From an uncultured Streptococcus sp. (GTDB lineage Bacteria; Bacillota; Bacilli; Lactobacillales; Streptococcaceae), in NCBI RefSeq assembly GCF_959025735.1, contig NZ_CAUFJQ010000052.1, forward strand, positions 1 through 12,930: 12,930 nucleotides of DNA. The letters are read 5' to 3'. This document shows, piece by piece, positions 1 through 7,596 of this stretch. Under the pieces are notes generated by a model. The model saw only the letters and a program-made list of their open reading frames with translations. It had not been told where the DNA came from and ran no database searches. A program made the translations under genes and the position numbers. Each line of letters begins with the position of its first letter. Positions within the stretch are counted from its first letter, which is position 1.

Positions 1-2414
1 TCAAAAAAGGCTGCAATTTCTTCTTCAGTCAGTCCGATCATAGGAGAGATGGTGTGGAGATTGTCTTCTGTCAGTCGATAGACAGTCGGTTCATCAGGCT
101 CAGTCTTCCTTTCAACAGTTTCTTCCTTGCTTCGCGCAGATTCGACTGTAGCAGAAGCAGTGGCAACGGATGAAGAAGAGTCTTTGGTTACCTCGCCTCC
201 GTCCAGGTCCTTGAAGCGTTCCACCAAGTAGGTCTTGCGGGCAGTACCGGTATTTTTAGTGGCGTAATCAAAGGCGCTGTATTCTCCTAAGAGAATCAGC
301 TTGCTCTTAGAGCGCGTGATGGCGGTATAGATCAAATTGCGCTGCAACATCCGGTGACTTTGATTGGTAATGGGTAAAATCACCACCGGGAACTCACTTC
401 CTTGCGATTTGTGAATACTCATCGCATAGGCTAAGCGAATCTTGTACCATTCATTGCGCGGGTAGACGATTTCATTGCCATCAAATTGGATGGTCAATTC
501 ATCTTGCTTGGATTCCGTATATTTTCCCGGGAGAAGATCGGTAATGTAGCCAATATCTCCATTAAAGACATTGCTTTCTGCATCATTGACCAGATGGATG
601 ACCTTGTCTCCATCGCGGTATTGGCAGTCTGGCGTGTCAAAAACCACCTGATCTTTGACAGCTGGATTGAGAAGGTCTTGCATGAGAGTATTGATATTGT
701 CAATGCCAGCCTGGCCCTTGTACATAGGTGCCAAGACTTGGATATCTCGAGCAGGGATTTGACTGCGAAGGGCAGCGGAAGTGATTTGTTCGATCATCTT
801 AGGGATGTGTTCGCTTCCGGCTTCGAAATAAGAGCGGTCGGCTTTTCGTTCTGTGAAATCTTGAGGAAGCTTGCCTTGGCGAATGTCTCCTGCTAGTGAG
901 ACAATGGTCGAGTCCTCACTCTGACGGAAAATATGTTCGAGTTTGGTCTGAGGGATGCTTGGGATCTGCAAGAGATCAGCCAAGACCTGACCAGGACTGA
1001 CAGATGGTAATTGGTCGGCATCTCCCACAATCAAGAGTTTGGTATCGGTTGCGATATTGCTGAGTAATTGATTGGCCAGCCAGGTATCAACCATGGAAAA
1101 TTCGTCCACAATGATAAAGTCTGCATCTAGGTAGTCCTCTAAGTGGCTGGTGTCATCATCTCCTGTCATCCCCAAATGGCGGTGAATGGTGGCGCTCGGA
1201 AGTCCTGTCAGCTCATTCATGCGCCTAGCTGCCCGTCCCGTTGGGGCAGCCAAGAGGATCGGCAGGTCTTGTTTCTTCCGAAGATCCAGCTGGTGGAGTT
1301 GAGCATAGACGCTGATCATCCCATTGATAACGGTAGTCTTTCCTGTCCCCGGTCCCCCGGTGAGGATAAAGACCTTGTTTTGGATCGCTTGGTGAATCGC
1401 TTCTTTTTGAATCGCATCGTAGCGAATTCCCAGATCTTTTTCAACCGCCTCAATCGCCTGGTTGATTTTCTCAGGATCAAATGAAGCTTGCTTTCCTTTT
1501 TCCAACAATCGACCGATATGACTGCGAATCCCTTCCTCCGCAAAGAAGAGGCTGTTGTCAAAGATCTTGGTGTCCACGTTTTGGACCTTGTCTTCCTCGA
1601 TGAGGCGTCCTAATTCTTGGGCGACAGTGGAAGGATCCAATTCTACTGGACGAGCGGATTCTAGAAGGTCAATGGTATAGCGCAGGAGGTCCTTGGCTTC
1701 GATAAAGGTATTTCCAGTCTCGATAGAGTAGCTAAAAAGGCTGTGGATCAGGCCCGCGCGGAAACGCTCAGGGGCGTCACTTGCAATCCCCAATTCTTCG
1801 GCTAGTTGGTCCGCGATTTTAAAGCCCATGCCTTGGATATCTTCCACCAATCGGTAGGGCTGTTGCTCCACGATCTGGAGGGTTTCTTCTTTATAAAAAT
1901 CTTGGATCTGAAAGGCCAATTTATTGGGAATGCCATAATTGGCTAGTTGGGCGAGAATGCGCTCCGTTCCGTAATTCTGACGGAGTTTTTCTACAAAAGC
2001 CAGGCGGTTTTTCTTGGAGAGGCCTGTGATTTCTTCTAATTTTTCAGGAGCCTCCAGAATTTTGTCAATGGTATCGTCCCCATAGAGGTCCACGATTTTT
2101 TGGGCTGTTTTGAGACCAATTCCTTTAAAGTGATCGCTGGAAAAATATTTCACCAAGCCCTTGCTAGAGGGTTTGGCAAGTTCATAGCGACTGATTTTGA
2201 GCTGTTCTCCGTATTTAGGATGATGGACCAGCTCCCCCCAGAAGGTGTAGTCTTCGCCTTCCATGATATCTGCCATGGTTCCTGTCACAATAATCTCAAA
2301 ATCATCAAAGTCTTCGGCATCGGTATCGCTAATGTCGAGCAAGAGGATTCGAAAAAAACTGCTAGGATTTTCAAAAATAATGCGCTCAATAGTACCAGAA
2401 AAATAATATTCCAT
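1..2414 (-). CDS. recD2: RecD2-family ATP-dependent DNA helicase (3' end cut off by the window)
   Basis: This is an SF1B 5'-3' DNA helicase of the RecD2/YrrC type, which acts in DNA repair without RecBC. The frame is open from 2414 to the left edge; 804 codons are visible. The order is an N-terminal OB-like part (start MEYYFSGTIERI), a helix-hairpin-helix region at about residues 95-190 with FKGIGLKTAQKI, Walker A GGPGTGKT at about 353-360, Walker B with VDE at about 436-438, and the C-terminal helicase motif SIHKSQGSEF at about 666-675. A Ser/Glu/Lys-rich linker (about 743-776) precedes a short tail, LTEEEIAAFF. TGA at 3..1 is not in this frame, so the protein continues outside. Two adjacent ATGs exist (2417 and 2414). 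I chose 2414 because AAGGA at 2427-2423 is better spaced from it and remembered streptococcal orthologues start MEVYFSG. It is the last gene of the rnhC-lepB-recD2 group. Confidence 0.95.
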   Translation of the reverse strand, partial: MEYYFSGTIERIIFENPSSFFRILLLDISDTDAEDFDDFEIIVTGTMADIMEGEDYTFWGELVHHPKYGEQLKISRYELAKPSSKGLVKYFSSDHFKGIGLKTAQKIVDLYGDDTIDKILEAPEKLEEITGLSKKNRLAFVEKLRQNYGTERILAQLANYGIPNKLAFQIQDFYKEETLQIVEQQPYRLVEDIQGMGFKIADQLAEELGIASDAPERFRAGLIHSLFSYSIETGNTFIEAKDLLRYTIDLLESARPVELDPSTVAQELGRLIEEDKVQNVDTKIFDNSLFFAEEGIRSHIGRLLEKGKQASFDPEKINQAIEAVEKDLGIRYDAIQKEAIHQAIQNKVFILTGGPGTGKTTVINGMISVYAQLHQLDLRKKQDLPILLAAPTGRAARRMNELTGLPSATIHRHLGMTGDDDTSHLEDYLDADFIIVDEFSMVDTWLANQLLSNIATDTKLLIVGDADQLPSVSPGQVLADLLQIPSIPQTKLEHIFRQSEDSTIVSLAGDIRQGKLPQDFTERKADRSYFEAGSEHIPKMIEQITSAALRSQIPARDIQVLAPMYKGQAGIDNINTLMQDLLNPAVKDQVVFDTPDCQYRDGDKVIHLVNDAESNVFNGDIGYITDLLPGKYTESKQDELTIQFDGNEIVYPRNEWYKIRLAYAMSIHKSQGSEFPVVILPITNQSHRMLQRNLIYTAITRSKSKLILLGEYSAFDYATKNTGTARKTYLVERFKDLDGGEVTKDSSSSVATASATVESARSKEETVERKTEPDEPTVYRLTEDNLHTISPMIGLTEEEIAAFF

Positions 2415-2437
2415 CATTTCTTTCCTTTTTATAAAGC

Positions 2438-2465
2438 GAGGCTGGGACATACTTGTCTCAGCCTC
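2438..2465 (-). repeat. Perfect-arm hairpin between lepB and recD2
   Basis: GAGGCTG (2438-2444) pairs with CAGCCTC (2459-2465), and GACA (2446-2449) pairs with TGTC (2454-2457), around a 4-base loop. The single position between them (2445/2458) is a G-U wobble if the plus strand is transcribed and an A-C mismatch in the lepB-recD2 transcript. No T-run follows on either strand, so it is a poor match to an efficient intrinsic terminator. It may reduce readthrough or be a processing site. The GAGGCTGGGACA arm resembles a hairpin I recall as common between streptococcal genes. Confidence 0.6.
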
Positions 2466-2481
2466 AGTCTGTTGATCTATA

Positions 2482-3132
2482 CTAATAAGTTTTGAAAGGG
2501 TAGATCGGCCATAGTCTAAAGACGGCTTGCCCTTTGATTTGTTCTTTCTTGAAAGCTCCGACCTGACGGCTATCTTTTGAAACGATCCGGTCATCTCCAA
2601 GTAGGAGGTATTCATCGTCGAGCAACTTCAAGGTAAATTTAGGATTGCCATCCTTGTCTACTGTAAATGCTTGGGCTGTATTGGCCAATTGGCGGAAGAG
2701 TTCTCCATTTTCTTCGAACCCTTTTCCAGTGTAGGTCGATTGCAATTTATCTTTTTTGAAACGAGCGATGTAGTCTTTCAAATAGGGCTCATTGGTCTTT
2801 TTCCCATTGATGTAAAGGGTATCATTGTCGTACTGGATAGTATCTCCAGGAAGACCGATGACCCGCTTTACGATGTCCTTGGTTTTGCCGTCATCGTCTT
2901 TTTCGCTGGCAACGACAATGTCGAAACGATCAATCGAGAGGTGGTTGACCACAAGGAGGTACTCGCTATCAGCCAGGGTCGGATCCATCGAATGGCCATC
3001 CACCTTGACCGGAGCCCAAAGGAAGATGCGAGAGGCGATGATGAGACCAACGATGATGCTAAAGAGGCCCCATTCTTTAAGGAATCTCACCACTGGTGAG
3101 CTAGATGACTGTTTTGAACTTCTTTTTGACAT
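2482..3132 (-). CDS. lepB: Signal peptidase I (type I leader peptidase)
   Basis: This membrane serine protease removes signal peptides from secreted proteins on the outer face of the membrane. It has 216 residues, normal for a Gram-positive enzyme. A short basic, serine-rich N-terminus is followed by one membrane anchor at about residues 17-40. The catalytic serine is Ser48 in GHSMDPTL, and the general base is Lys89 in DIVKRVIGLPGD. The conserved late box is LLGDDRIVSKDSRQVG (176-192); its GDD replaces the GDN of many family members, which I believe is usual in streptococci. The start lies three bases after the rnhC stop (TAAGTTATG on the minus strand) with only a weak purine-rich ribosome site, so translation is probably coupled to rnhC. 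Confidence 0.96.
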   Translation of the reverse strand: MSKRSSKQSSSSPVVRFLKEWGLFSIIVGLIIASRIFLWAPVKVDGHSMDPTLADSEYLLVVNHLSIDRFDIVVASEKDDDGKTKDIVKRVIGLPGDTIQYDNDTLYINGKKTNEPYLKDYIARFKKDKLQSTYTGKGFEENGELFRQLANTAQAFTVDKDGNPKFTLKLLDDEYLLLGDDRIVSKDSRQVGAFKKEQIKGQAVFRLWPIYPFKTY

Positions 3133-3135
3133 AAC

Positions 3136-4032
3136 TTATCTTTCTAGTAATTTCTTTGCTTTTTCTGTGTTTTTAAAATGGAGTTTGGCACAATAATCCA
3201 GAGCTTTCATCCCGTAGGTCTGGAGCAATTTAGCAGCGACTTGGTCTGATTTAGTCCCTGCTCCACTAGGGAGATTAAAACCCAGTTCCTTGCCCAGATC
3301 TTCCAGATTTTGAAGGAAGAGATTGCGGGCGATGATGGAGCTAACTGCCACAGCTAGATACTTGCTTTCGGCTTTTTCTTCCAACTCAATGGCTTGCGTG
3401 ACCTGATTTTTTTCAGCTTTTACGTATTTTTGGTAGTTTTTAGCAGTTGTAAAGGCATCAATCACAATTCGCTCTGCTTGGACTCCTTTATTTAATAGAA
3501 GGTAGATGGCCTGATTGTGCAGGGCTACTTTGACCGAAACAGCATTGTAACCAGAAGCGATCACTTCATTGTACTTCTTTGGAGACAATAAGAGTGCTTG
3601 GTGCTGGATATTTTCCTCAAGGAGAGGAGCCAATTGCTGAATTTTTCGATCATCCAAGGTCTTCGAATCACCAACACCAAGCTTTTTGAGCCAGTCGTGC
3701 TGGTCAGGTGTGACAAAGGATGCGACAACGGTGAGTCCACCAAAATAAGAGCCGTTTCCGACCTCATCGGTTCCGATCATGGCTAGATCTTGTCGTGCAG
3801 ATGAAGTAGAACGCTTAAGGTTACCAGCATCTTGCCCGAAAAAGGTCAGGTAAGGAGTGAGGTCATTGCCCTGGAGCAGGACCTTTCCAGACTTGTAGAT
3901 CGAAACGGTCGCTCCCTCTAGTCGAAAGAAATAATCCATATGAGGGTTCTTGCTTTGAGAGAGAGAACGGCGATAGGTATGGACAAAATCAAGGATTTGC
4001 TCCTGTGTTGGAGTGAGTGTCATACTTTCCAT
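3136..4032 (-). CDS. rnhC: Ribonuclease HIII
   Basis: This is an endonuclease that cuts the RNA strand of RNA-DNA hybrids. It has 298 residues from this start. An N-terminal substrate-binding part (about 1-85, with GATVSIYKSGKVLLQG) precedes the catalytic RNase H domain. That domain begins at IGTDEVGNGSYFGG, which supplies the acidic Asp-Glu pair, and continues through GVGDSKTL, VIDAF and EEKAESKYLAVAVSSIIAR. The late SGAGTKSD and LHFKNTEKAKK motifs are intact. Three starts are possible: GTG at 4038, ATG at 4032 and ATG at 4023. I prefer 4032 because MESMTLTP lines up with the MASITLTP start I recall in pneumococcus. The GTG lies inside the likely promoter. ATG 4023 has a weak GGAAAG before it and remains possible. 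It is the first gene of the leftward operon. Confidence 0.95.
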   Translation of the reverse strand: MESMTLTPTQEQILDFVHTYRRSLSQSKNPHMDYFFRLEGATVSIYKSGKVLLQGNDLTPYLTFFGQDAGNLKRSTSSARQDLAMIGTDEVGNGSYFGGLTVVASFVTPDQHDWLKKLGVGDSKTLDDRKIQQLAPLLEENIQHQALLLSPKKYNEVIASGYNAVSVKVALHNQAIYLLLNKGVQAERIVIDAFTTAKNYQKYVKAEKNQVTQAIELEEKAESKYLAVAVSSIIARNLFLQNLEDLGKELGFNLPSGAGTKSDQVAAKLLQTYGMKALDYCAKLHFKNTEKAKKLLER

Positions 4033-4039
4033 AACCACT

Positions 4040-4048
4040 ATTGTACCA
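4040..4048 (-). promoter_or_regulatory. Extended -10 promoter of the rnhC-lepB-recD2 operon
   Basis: On the minus strand TGGTACAAT gives an extended -10 element (TG, one base, TACAAT). No good -35 box lies 16-18 bases upstream, as expected for extended -10 promoters. Transcription would begin near 4033, almost at the rnhC start codon. Confidence 0.6.
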
Positions 4049-4122
4049 CAAATTCAGGGAGAGAGGGAGCAAAAAGAAAGAAAGAATCCACTGGAAAATC
4101 CCTGGGAAGAGGGGCTTTGCTA

Positions 4123-4151
4123 CTGACAAAGCTAGCCTTTTTTGGTATAAT
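4123..4151 (+). promoter_or_regulatory. Promoter of the zapA-cvpA-mutS2 operon
   Basis: The -35 box CTGACA (4123-4128, one mismatch to consensus) and the -10 box TATAAT (4146-4151) are separated by exactly 17 bases. A TG at 4143-4144 extends the -10. Predicted start of transcription is near 4158, about 11 bases before the zapA ATG. It is back-to-back with the rnhC promoter. Confidence 0.85.
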
Positions 4152-4168
4152 ACCGTGAGGTGATTTTT

Positions 4169-4459
4169 ATGGCGAGCTTAAATAGATATAAATTTACATT
4201 TGGAAACAAAGCGCTCACTTTAACAACCAACCATGATAATTTGTTTATGGAAGAAGTCGAACGTGTTGCGAAAGAAAAATACCAAGCAATTAAGGAACAA
4301 ATGCCAGAGGCCGATGATGAAACCATCGCTATCTTATTGGCAGTAAATAGTTTGTCTATGCAACTGAATCGCGAGATTGAGTTTGACGACAAAGAAACAG
4401 AATTAGATGATTTTCGTCGCAAAGCTTTAGACGACTTAAAGGATAAATCATCTAAATAA
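4169..4459 (+). CDS. zapA: Cell division protein ZapA
   Basis: This small cytoplasmic protein bundles FtsZ filaments and stabilises the division ring. It has 96 residues. The N-terminal globular part (MASLNRYKFTFGNKALTL) is followed by a helical region from about residue 20 that ends in a charged coiled-coil-like tail (about 70-95), the usual ZapA plan. A longer frame starts with GTG at 4160, but GAGGTGA at 4157-4163 sits 5 bases before ATG 4169 and overlaps that GTG, so 4169 is the real start. It leads the operon: the cvpA start is 10 bases after the stop. The call rests on family resemblance and on the conserved zapA-cvpA-mutS2 order found in Firmicutes. Confidence 0.88.
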   Translation: MASLNRYKFTFGNKALTLTTNHDNLFMEEVERVAKEKYQAIKEQMPEADDETIAILLAVNSLSMQLNREIEFDDKETELDDFRRKALDDLKDKSSK

Positions 4460-4469
4460 GAGGAGATAC

Positions 4470-5024
4470 ATGTTAACTTTCTTAATCTTATTGATTTTGG
4501 CATGGAGCTTTTATATTGGCTATGCAAGAGGCATCATCCTCCAATCCTATTACTTTCTAGTGACCTTGGTAGCCCTCTTGATTGCAGGTGGTAGCTACAA
4601 GGGACTGGCTAAGGTTTTGTCTCTATGGGTTCCTTTTTCGAGTCCCACCCAGCAATCGGTAAATTATTTTTATGCCAACCGCTACCTGTTTCAATTAGAT
4701 GACATCTTTTATGCAGGATTAGCTTATGTGTTGATTTTTGTGCTGGTTTATTTGATCGGCCGCGTGATTGGAATCTTTATGCACTTGGTTCCCCAGCCAG
4801 AAAAATTGGAGGATCGCAAGTATCAAATTGGAGCAGGTGTGATCGCCGTCGTGATAACCCTCTTGGTGATTCAGATGGGCTTGACTATTCTCTCAACAGT
4901 TCCCATGGCTTCCATCCAAAATAGACTAAATGCAAGTGGATTGATCCGCTTTATCATCCTTCATACCCCGATCAGTTCCAGTCTGTTCCACAACTTGTGG
5001 GTGACTGCGATTATCGGAGCTTAA
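4470..5024 (+). CDS. cvpA: CvpA-family membrane protein
   Basis: This is an integral membrane protein of 184 residues with four clear hydrophobic segments at about residues 1-19, 27-45, 79-106 and 120-142. The conserved YARGI motif follows the first segment (residues 18-22), as expected in the CvpA family, named for its effect on colicin V production in E. coli. Its molecular role in streptococci is not established. AGGAG at 4461-4465 lies 4 bases before the ATG, just after the zapA stop, so the two are cotranscribed. The TAA stop overlaps the AAGGAG of a tiny reading frame described next. Confidence 0.85.
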   Translation: MLTFLILLILAWSFYIGYARGIILQSYYFLVTLVALLIAGGSYKGLAKVLSLWVPFSSPTQQSVNYFYANRYLFQLDDIFYAGLAYVLIFVLVYLIGRVIGIFMHLVPQPEKLEDRKYQIGAGVIAVVITLLVIQMGLTILSTVPMASIQNRLNASGLIRFIILHTPISSSLFHNLWVTAIIGA

Positions 5025-5033
5025 GGAGCAAAA

Positions 5034-5090
5034 ATGAAGAAAGGAGTGAGACAAGTCCGATTCAAGGAAGGACGCTCACTTTTTTTGTAG
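5034..5090 (+). CDS. Possible 18-residue leader peptide before mutS2
   Basis: The frame encodes a basic 18-residue peptide (MKKGVRQVRF then KEGRSLFL) with six Lys/Arg and one Glu. AAGGAG at 5023-5028 lies 5 bases before its ATG and overlaps the cvpA stop. Its TAG stop overlaps the AGGAG (5089-5093) that serves mutS2. The frame covers a whole terminator-like hairpin, so its translation could influence whether transcription continues into mutS2. I recognise no family, and a frame this short can occur by chance. Confidence 0.35.
   Translation: MKKGVRQVRFKEGRSLFL
5040..5086 (+). terminator. Terminator or attenuator hairpin between cvpA and mutS2
   Basis: The 5' arm AAAGGAGTGAG (5040-5050) pairs with CTCACTTTTTT (5075-5085) using two G-U pairs. 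An inner GTCC (5055-5058) pairs with GGAC (5070-5073). A seven-T run (5080-5086) ends the structure. No promoter fits in the 11 bases before mutS2, so mutS2 depends on readthrough; this is therefore at most a partial terminator or an attenuator. Confidence 0.65.
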
Positions 5091-5097
5091 GAGAAAC

Positions 5098-7437
5098 ATG
5101 AATAAAAAAATCTTAGATATTCTGGAGTTTGACAAGGTCAAGCAACTTTTTGAACCCTATCTACAGACAGAACAAGGGGAGATGGAGCTAGCAGTCCTTA
5201 CTCCAACCGATAAAAAAGAAAGCATCGAAACGGCTTTTATGGAGCTAGAAGATATGGAGCAGATCCTCTTGGAAGAGCCTCGCTTTGCCGTGTCGACCAT
5301 TCAAGATGTACGTCCAGTGACCAAGCGTTTGGAGATGGAGGCAGCCCTCAATATCGATGAATTACTAGCGCTAAAAGCTGTCCTTCGGGTGACACATGAG
5401 CTCAAGGATTTCTACGACAACTTGGAAAATGTCCGTCTGGAAAGGCTCCATCGCCTCTTTGATAACTTGGTGGATCTGCCCCGCTTACAAGGTGGGCTTC
5501 AAGCTATCAACGAAGGAGGCTTTGTCGAGTCTTTTGCCAGCGAAAAATTGACCAAAATCCGTCGCCGCATCCAGGAAAATGAACACCAGGTCAGAGAGAT
5601 TCTACAAGATCTACTGAAAAGTAAGGCCGATATGTTAGCGGATGCTGTGATTGCTAGCCGGAATGGACGCAATGTTTTACCAGTAAAAAATACCTATCGC
5701 AACCGGATTGCAGGGGTGGTCCACGATATCTCAGCCAGTGGGAATACCGTTTATATCGAACCTCGTGCAGTGGTCAATCTCAATGAAGAAATCGCCAACC
5801 ACCGGGCAGATGAACGGTATGAAATCATTCAGATTCTGGAGGAATTGTCTGACAGCCTACGCCCCCATGCGGCAGAGATTGCAAATAATGCCTGGATTAT
5901 CGGTCACTTGGACTTGATCAAGGCCAAGTATCGATTTATGCGTGATTTCAAGGCAGTGGTACCAGAGGTTAGCAGTAATCGCTCTATTCAGCTCTTGCAA
6001 CTACGTCATCCCTTGATTGAAAATGCCGTCGCGAATGACCTGCATTTTACCGAGGACTTGACTGAAATCGTGATTACCGGTCCCAATACAGGGGGGAAGA
6101 CCATTATGCTAAAAACGCTGGGACTAGCGCAAATTATGGCCCAGTCTGGTCTTCCCATCCTAGTAGATCCAGGTAGTTGTGTGGGCATCTTCTCACAAGT
6201 CTTTGCAGATATTGGAGATGAACAATCGATCGAGCAGAGCTTGTCGACCTTCTCCAGTCATATGACCAATATCGTATCTATCTTACATCAAGTGGATACC
6301 GCCTCCTTGATCCTTCTGGATGAGTTGGGGGCTGGAACCGATCCTCAAGAGGGGGCTGGCCTTGCTATTGCTATCCTAGAAGACCTGCGCTTACGCGGGA
6401 TTAAGACTATGGCGACAACCCACTATCCAGAGCTTAAGGCTTATGGGATTGAGACTGCTGGGGTGCAAAATGCCAGTATGGAGTTTGACACAGCGAGTCT
6501 GCGTCCGACCTATCGCTTCATGCAAGGAGTTCCTGGCCGCTCCAATGCCTTTGAGATCGCCCGCCGTTTAGGCTTGTCTGAGACCATTATCCAGGATGCC
6601 ATGAAGATGACCAATACGGATAATGATGTCAATCAGATTATTGAAAAATTGGAGGCGCAGACCTTAGAAAGTCGCAAGCGCTTGGATACCATTCAAGAGG
6701 TCGAGCAAGAAAATCTCAAATTCAATCGTGCTCTTCGAAAACTCTATAACGAACTGACCAGAGAGAGAGAAACAGAGCTCAATAAGGCGAGAGAAGAGGC
6801 CAAGGAAATTGTGGACATGGCCCTCTCAGAGAGTGACCGTATCCTTCAAGGCCTTCACGCCAAATCCCAGTTGAAACCACATGAAATTATTGAGGCCAAG
6901 GCTCAGTTGAAAAAACTAGCGCCTGAGACCGTCGACCTTTCTAAAAACAAGGTCTTGAAAAAAGCCAAAAAGGCGCGTGCTCCTAAGGTAGGAGATGAAA
7001 TCTTGGTTATCAGCTATGGCCAACGCGGAACCCTGGTCAAGCAACTCAAAGATGGTCGCTGGGAGGCGCAAGTCGGCTTGATCAAGATGACCTTGGAAGA
7101 AAAAGAATTCAACCTCATCAAGGCTGAAAAAGAAGTGGCTCAACCTAAGAAACGTCAGGTGAATGTCGTCAAACGCTCGAACACGAGTGGACCGAGAGCG
7201 CGTCTGGACCTCCGTGGAAAACGCTATGAAGAGGCCATGCAAGAGCTAGATGGCTTTATCGATCAGGCCCTGCTCAACAACATGGCCCAAGTCGATATCA
7301 TCCACGGGATCGGGACGGGAGTTATCCGTGAAGGGGTGACCAAGTACCTCCGTCGCAACAAACATGTCAAAAGTTTTGAATATGCCCCCCAAAATGCAGG
7401 TGGTAGTGGAGCAACCATTGTTACGTTTAAAGGATAA
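5098..7437 (+). CDS. mutS2: MutS2 / RqcU ATPase with Smr domain
   Basis: It has 779 residues, the usual MutS2 length. In order: an N-terminal core and lever region (1-300), the MutS-type ATPase with Walker A GPNTGGKT at 328-335 and Walker B LILLDELGAGTD at 404-415, a long charged coiled coil (about 515-625), a KOW-like stretch (about 633-675, VGDEILVISYGQRGTLVKQL) and a C-terminal Smr domain (about 700-779) with LDLRG at 703-707 and HGIGTG at 736-741. MutS2 lacks the mismatch-recognition domain of MutS1. It has been described as suppressing recombination, and in Bacillus as a factor acting on collided ribosomes; the Smr and KOW parts fit the latter. AGGAG at 5089-5093 supports the start. No sign of damage. 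Confidence 0.97.
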   Translation: MNKKILDILEFDKVKQLFEPYLQTEQGEMELAVLTPTDKKESIETAFMELEDMEQILLEEPRFAVSTIQDVRPVTKRLEMEAALNIDELLALKAVLRVTHELKDFYDNLENVRLERLHRLFDNLVDLPRLQGGLQAINEGGFVESFASEKLTKIRRRIQENEHQVREILQDLLKSKADMLADAVIASRNGRNVLPVKNTYRNRIAGVVHDISASGNTVYIEPRAVVNLNEEIANHRADERYEIIQILEELSDSLRPHAAEIANNAWIIGHLDLIKAKYRFMRDFKAVVPEVSSNRSIQLLQLRHPLIENAVANDLHFTEDLTEIVITGPNTGGKTIMLKTLGLAQIMAQSGLPILVDPGSCVGIFSQVFADIGDEQSIEQSLSTFSSHMTNIVSILHQVDTASLILLDELGAGTDPQEGAGLAIAILEDLRLRGIKTMATTHYPELKAYGIETAGVQNASMEFDTASLRPTYRFMQGVPGRSNAFEIARRLGLSETIIQDAMKMTNTDNDVNQIIEKLEAQTLESRKRLDTIQEVEQENLKFNRALRKLYNELTRERETELNKAREEAKEIVDMALSESDRILQGLHAKSQLKPHEIIEAKAQLKKLAPETVDLSKNKVLKKAKKARAPKVGDEILVISYGQRGTLVKQLKDGRWEAQVGLIKMTLEEKEFNLIKAEKEVAQPKKRQVNVVKRSNTSGPRARLDLRGKRYEEAMQELDGFIDQALLNNMAQVDIIHGIGTGVIREGVTKYLRRNKHVKSFEYAPQNAGGSGATIVTFKG

Positions 7438-7440
7438 TCG

Positions 7441-7470
7441 AATCCTAGCTGTTTATCAGCTAGGGTTTTT
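7441..7470 (+). terminator. Intrinsic terminator of the zapA-cvpA-mutS2 operon
   Basis: CCTAGCTG (7444-7451) pairs perfectly with CAGCTAGG (7457-7464) around the loop TTTAT, and five Ts follow (7466-7470). It begins three bases after the mutS2 stop. Confidence 0.9.
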
Positions 7471-7557
7471 AAAATTTTATAAAATGAAAATGATTGAAAG
7501 TTGTTGAAAAGGATTCGCTTTTAAATCTGATTTTCAGTAGGTCCTCCCTTTTAAAAG

Positions 7558-7566
7558 TGCTATAAT
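7558..7566 (+). promoter_or_regulatory. Extended -10 promoter of pepD
   Basis: TGCTATAAT gives a perfect extended -10 box (TATAAT at 7561-7566). The -35 region is poor. A ten-base palindrome CTTTTAAAAG (7548-7557) directly abuts it. Transcription would start near 7573, about 24 bases before the ATG. The rest of the 7471-7596 gap is AT-rich with nothing else I can name. Confidence 0.75.
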
Positions 7567-7596
7567 AGAGGCAATGAATGATTTGGGAGGATACGC

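Noticed and set aside
1..3. TGA on the minus strand at 3..1 as the recD2 stop
   Set aside because: It is not in the recD2 frame. Codons in that frame end at position 3, leaving GA as the start of the next codon, so the gene continues outside.
486..896. Plus-strand 136-residue frame, and other frames within 494-1561
   Set aside because: They are shadows of recD2, whose frame is continuous and carries all the helicase motifs.
2671..3196. Two plus-strand frames opposite lepB (142 and 123 residues)
   Set aside because: They are antisense shadows of lepB, which has intact catalytic motifs; no ribosome site or family resemblance.
4113..4143. Hairpin GGCTTTG/CAAAGC followed by a T-run upstream of zapA
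   Set aside because: The stem is imperfect, is separated from the T-run, and overlaps the zapA -35 box, so it is not in the zapA transcript. Probably chance, or at most a stop for antisense RNA.
7548..7557. Palindrome CTTTTAAAAG next to the pepD -10 box as a repressor operator
   Set aside because: A short AT-rich palindrome is expected by chance here, and it matches no operator I can name.
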